This document shows, one piece after another, positions 40,255 through 42,194 of a DNA stretch of 42,194 nucleotides (position 1 is its first letter; each line of letters begins with the position of its first letter). This stretch comes from Actinomadura sp. NBRC 104412. Lineage in GTDB: Bacteria > Actinomycetota > Actinomycetes > Streptosporangiales > Streptosporangiaceae. The position numbers and the translations under genes were made by a program. The notes under the pieces are model-generated. The model did not search any database. It was not told the DNA's origin and saw only the letters and a list, made by a program, of their open reading frames with translations. The stretch is from contig NZ_BSTM01000045.1 in NCBI RefSeq assembly GCF_030269515.1, positions 1 to 42,194 on the forward strand. The letters are read 5' to 3'.

Positions 40255-41505
40255 TCAGGGGTTGGGTTCGGTGATGGGGCTGCGGCGTTCGATGAAGACG
40301 ACGTCGCGCCAGCGGCCGTGGTGGCGGCCGATACGTTCGCGTGTGCCCACGACCCGGAAGCCCGCGCGTTCGTGGAGGGCGAGGCTGGCGGTGTTCTCGG
40401 GGAAGATGCCGCTCTGGATCGTCCAGATCCCGGCGGTCTCCGTGGAGTCGATGAGGGCGGTGAGCAGTGCGGCGCCGACGCCTCGGCCGCGTGCGGCGGT
40501 ACCGACGTAGATCGAGTCCTCGACCACGCCTTTGTACACGCAGCGGGAGGAGACGGGCGAGACGGCGACCCAGCCGAGCAGGTCTCCGGTGGCGGTGTCG
40601 ACGGCGACGTGGCGGTGGCGGGGGAGCTTGCCCGCGTCGAAGTCCTCCCAGGAGGGTGCGGTGACCTCGAAGCTGGCGTGGCCGGTGTCGAGTCCTTCCT
40701 GGTAGATGGCCAGGACCTGGGCGGCGTCGGCGGCGCGCATCGGGCGGATCTCCACTCCGTCCGGCGCGGCGGGCTTGGTGGCCTTGACGATCGCCGAGTG
40801 CAGGGCGCCGTCGCTGAGCGGGTGCGTGACCTGGACGGTGGCGGTGGTGAACCCGGCGTCCAGGAGCTGGTCGCGGTAGTCGCCGGCGGTGACGGCTCCG
40901 GCGGCGCAGCCGGTCGCCTCCTCGGTGGCCCTGCGGCGTTCGGGGCTGAGGCCGTCCGCGGCGATGACATCGGTGATCCCGAGGCGGCCGCCGGGACGGA
41001 GCACGCGGAACGCCTCGGCGAGTGCGGCGGGCTTGTCGGTGGACAGGTTGATGACGCAGTTGGAGATGACCACGTCGATGTGCCTGTCGGGTAGCGGGAT
41101 CTCCTCCAGGTAACCGTGCAGGAACTCGACGTTGCCCGCGCCGGCCTGACGGGCGTTGGCGGTGGCCAGGGCGATCATGTCGGTGCCGGCGTCCAGGCCG
41201 TAGACGCGTCCGGCGGGGCCGGTGCGGCGGGCGGACAGGATCACGTCCAGGCCGCCGCCCGAGCCGAGGTCCAGCACGGTCTCGCCCGGCGCGATCTCGG
41301 CGACGGCCAGCGGGTTGCCGCACCCGAGGCCGGCCCGCCGGGCCGCTTCGGGAACCGGTTCGCCCGCGGGGTAGGCGGCGGCGCCGAAGCAGGCGTCGGG
41401 CTCGGTGCCGGGGCCGTAGTCGTTGGGCCGGCCGCCGGTGGCGGCCGTACGGGCGAGGTCGGAGTAGCGGGCGATGATCTGTTCGCGGGATGGCTGCTGC
41501 GGCAT
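40255..41505 (-). CDS. arsenite methyltransferase fused to ArsN1/PAT-like N-acetyltransferase
   Basis: 416 aa. Residues 1-245 are an ArsM: SAM motif DLGSGGG (79-85), with the family's cysteines C39 (ACFGAAAY), C62 (LGCGNPL), C150 (SNCVINL) and C200 (GCAAGAV) for binding As(III). Residues 251-416 are a GNAT domain with acetyl-CoA loop RGRGVGAALL (about 349-358) and the EIRPMRAADAAQVLAIYQEGL start typical of phosphinothricin/arsinothricin acetyltransferases. ArsM makes methylated arsenicals; ArsN1 acetylates the amino-acid antibiotic arsinothricin. The fusion suggests coupled arsenic detoxification. It begins 3 bases after ArsR. Confidence 0.9.
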   Translation of the reverse strand: MPQQPSREQIIARYSDLARTAATGGRPNDYGPGTEPDACFGAAAYPAGEPVPEAARRAGLGCGNPLAVAEIAPGETVLDLGSGGGLDVILSARRTGPAGRVYGLDAGTDMIALATANARQAGAGNVEFLHGYLEEIPLPDRHIDVVISNCVINLSTDKPAALAEAFRVLRPGGRLGITDVIAADGLSPERRRATEEATGCAAGAVTAGDYRDQLLDAGFTTATVQVTHPLSDGALHSAIVKATKPAAPDGVEIRPMRAADAAQVLAIYQEGLDTGHASFEVTAPSWEDFDAGKLPRHRHVAVDTATGDLLGWVAVSPVSSRCVYKGVVEDSIYVGTAARGRGVGAALLTALIDSTETAGIWTIQSGIFPENTASLALHERAGFRVVGTRERIGRHHGRWRDVVFIERRSPITEPNP

Positions 41506-41508
41506 GGC

Positions 41509-41859
41509 TCATCTCTCCTGGCAGGGGCCGGGGACCGCGGGGACGGGACGTCCCATGACGACGTCGGCGGCGCTGGGGAAGCAGTCGACGCAGGCGTCGT
41601 TGATCCGGTAGAGGGTGGCGGTGCCCCGCCGTTCGGCGAGCACGAACCGCACCGCCGCCAGTTGTTTGAGGTGGGCCGAGACGGTGGACTGGCCCACGTC
41701 CACGGCCTCGACGATCCGCCCCACGGTCATGGGTGTCCCGTGCCGGGCCAGCAGCGACACGATCTGGATGCGGGTGGGGTCGGCCAGGGCCTTGAACCAG
41801 GACGCGTACTCCGCGGCGGTGGGCCGGTCGAGCGGCTGGGCGGTCACCGTTTGCTTCAT
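41509..41859 (-). CDS. arsR: ArsR-family metalloregulator
   Basis: 116 aa. Winged helix: WFKALADPTRIQIVSLLARHG, then VGQSTVSAHLKQLAAV as recognition helix and a wing ending RRGTATLYRIN. Cysteines C90 and C93 (ACVDC) and C113 near the end are plausible As(III) ligands of a C-terminal type site. It is the first gene of a two-gene arsenic operon and has an inverted repeat 3 bases upstream of its ATG. It should dissociate from DNA on arsenite binding, inducing the ArsM fusion. Confidence 0.9.
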   Translation of the reverse strand: MKQTVTAQPLDRPTAAEYASWFKALADPTRIQIVSLLARHGTPMTVGRIVEAVDVGQSTVSAHLKQLAAVRFVLAERRGTATLYRINDACVDCFPSAADVVMGRPVPAVPGPCQER

Positions 41860-41861
41860 CG

Positions 41862-41883
41862 TTCATCGACGATAGACGATGAA
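41862..41883. promoter_or_regulatory. inverted repeat, candidate ArsR operator
   Basis: TTCATCG (41862-41868) and CGATGAA (41877-41883) are perfect inverted half-sites with an 8-bp spacer, ending 3 bases before the arsR ATG (41859). The location and symmetry fit an autorepressed ArsR operon. Confidence 0.65.
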
Positions 41884-42061
41884 GTGCCCGCAGGCAAGGA
41901 CCTGGTGACGGGTCGCTCAGCGGCAGCCGGAGCCGTCCTCGGGCGGGTCGCCGTTCCGGGAGCCCGAATGCCCCGGCATGTCGGCGTACGTTCATTTTCC
42001 GGAGGCAACCCGGCGGCCTCGGAGACTGCCAACTTCGATCACGGCCGCATAGGCTCGCGGT

Positions 42062-42194
42062 GTGGAGAGGCGCATTTTCGGGCTTGAGAACGAGTACGGC
42101 GTGACCTGTACCTTCCGTGGGCAGCGGCGGTTGTCGCCTGATGAGGTGGCGCGGTACCTGTTCCGGCGGGTGGTGTCGTGGGGGCGCAGCAGCA
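42062..42194 (+). CDS. pafA: Pup--protein ligase PafA, N-terminal part
   Basis: The frame begins GTG 42062 and continues to the window end (44 residues visible): MERRIFGLENEYGVTC, then FRGQRRLSPDEVARYLFRRV. The early FGLENEYG is the signature of the glutamine-synthetase-like nucleotide site of PafA, which ligates Pup to lysines of proteasome targets. The close relative Dop has a different start, so PafA is preferred. Only the 5' end is present. The 180 bases upstream (41884-42061) show no gene. Confidence 0.93.
   Translation, partial: MERRIFGLENEYGVTCTFRGQRRLSPDEVARYLFRRVVSWGRSS

Noticed and set aside
40085..41995. 636-aa minus-strand open frame over the ArsM fusion
   Set aside because: Low-complexity Arg-rich translation; the overlapping frames carry the ArsM, GNAT and ArsR motifs.

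Overview
The window is high-GC DNA with frequent GTG starts, many 4-base ATGA/GTGA gene overlaps and typical actinobacterial families (AfsR-like regulator, DrrAB-type exporter, MMPL pump, sporulation-type secreted protein, FadE34-like fused acyl-CoA dehydrogenase). The right edge is the start of pafA, the Pup ligase of the actinobacterial proteasome system. I infer a filamentous actinomycete, possibly Streptosporangiales/Thermomonosporaceae. The genus is not provable from the window.

Layout. 1-2944: tail of one IclR regulator, a class II aldolase, an FAD monooxygenase and a divergent IclR regulator, which look like an aromatic-acid catabolic unit. 3030-6803: glutamine amidotransferase and aldo/keto reductase (translationally coupled), a methyltransferase, a decayed LysR gene carrying two frame lesions, and an AraC regulator. 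6855-11492, minus strand: a TetR-led operon (TetR, amidohydrolase, CoA ligase, VOC protein) followed by an NmrA-like oxidoreductase. 11573-12522: a small foreign-looking island with a mini-GntR regulator, a divergent 129-aa protein coupled to a 39-aa membrane protein, three helically phased repeats and palindromes. 12608-17902: a permease relic, a DrrAB-type ABC exporter and a large AfsR-like regulator. 18028-20217: a catalytically dead kinase-like membrane protein, a secreted protein sharing its ectodomain, and a DUF4115-like membrane protein. 20442-28652: fused acyl-CoA dehydrogenase, a NarL-type two-component system divergent from an MMPL pump, a small secreted SapA-like protein and an exo/endonuclease-phosphatase.

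28735-39325, all minus strand, is the most striking part: eleven genes encoding two complete molybdenum hydroxylases. The upstream one has its molybdopterin subunit split into two genes (460 and 338 aa), as in the nicotinate dehydrogenase NdhL/NdhM arrangement, and is followed by a MoxR ATPase, a CoxE-like VWA protein, a lactonase-type amidohydrolase and a YciI protein. The downstream one is a form II CO-dehydrogenase-like CoxL-CoxS-CoxM set. An 18-bp perfect palindrome lies between the operon and a divergent FadR-type GntR regulator. I infer an inducible pathway that hydroxylates and then hydrolyses a heteroaromatic or related substrate. The substrate is unknown.

40255-41859 is an arsenic unit: an ArsR repressor and an ArsM methyltransferase fused to an ArsN1/PAT-type N-acetyltransferase. 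pafA begins at 42062 and runs off the window. I saw no tRNA, rRNA, CRISPR array, integrase or transposase.
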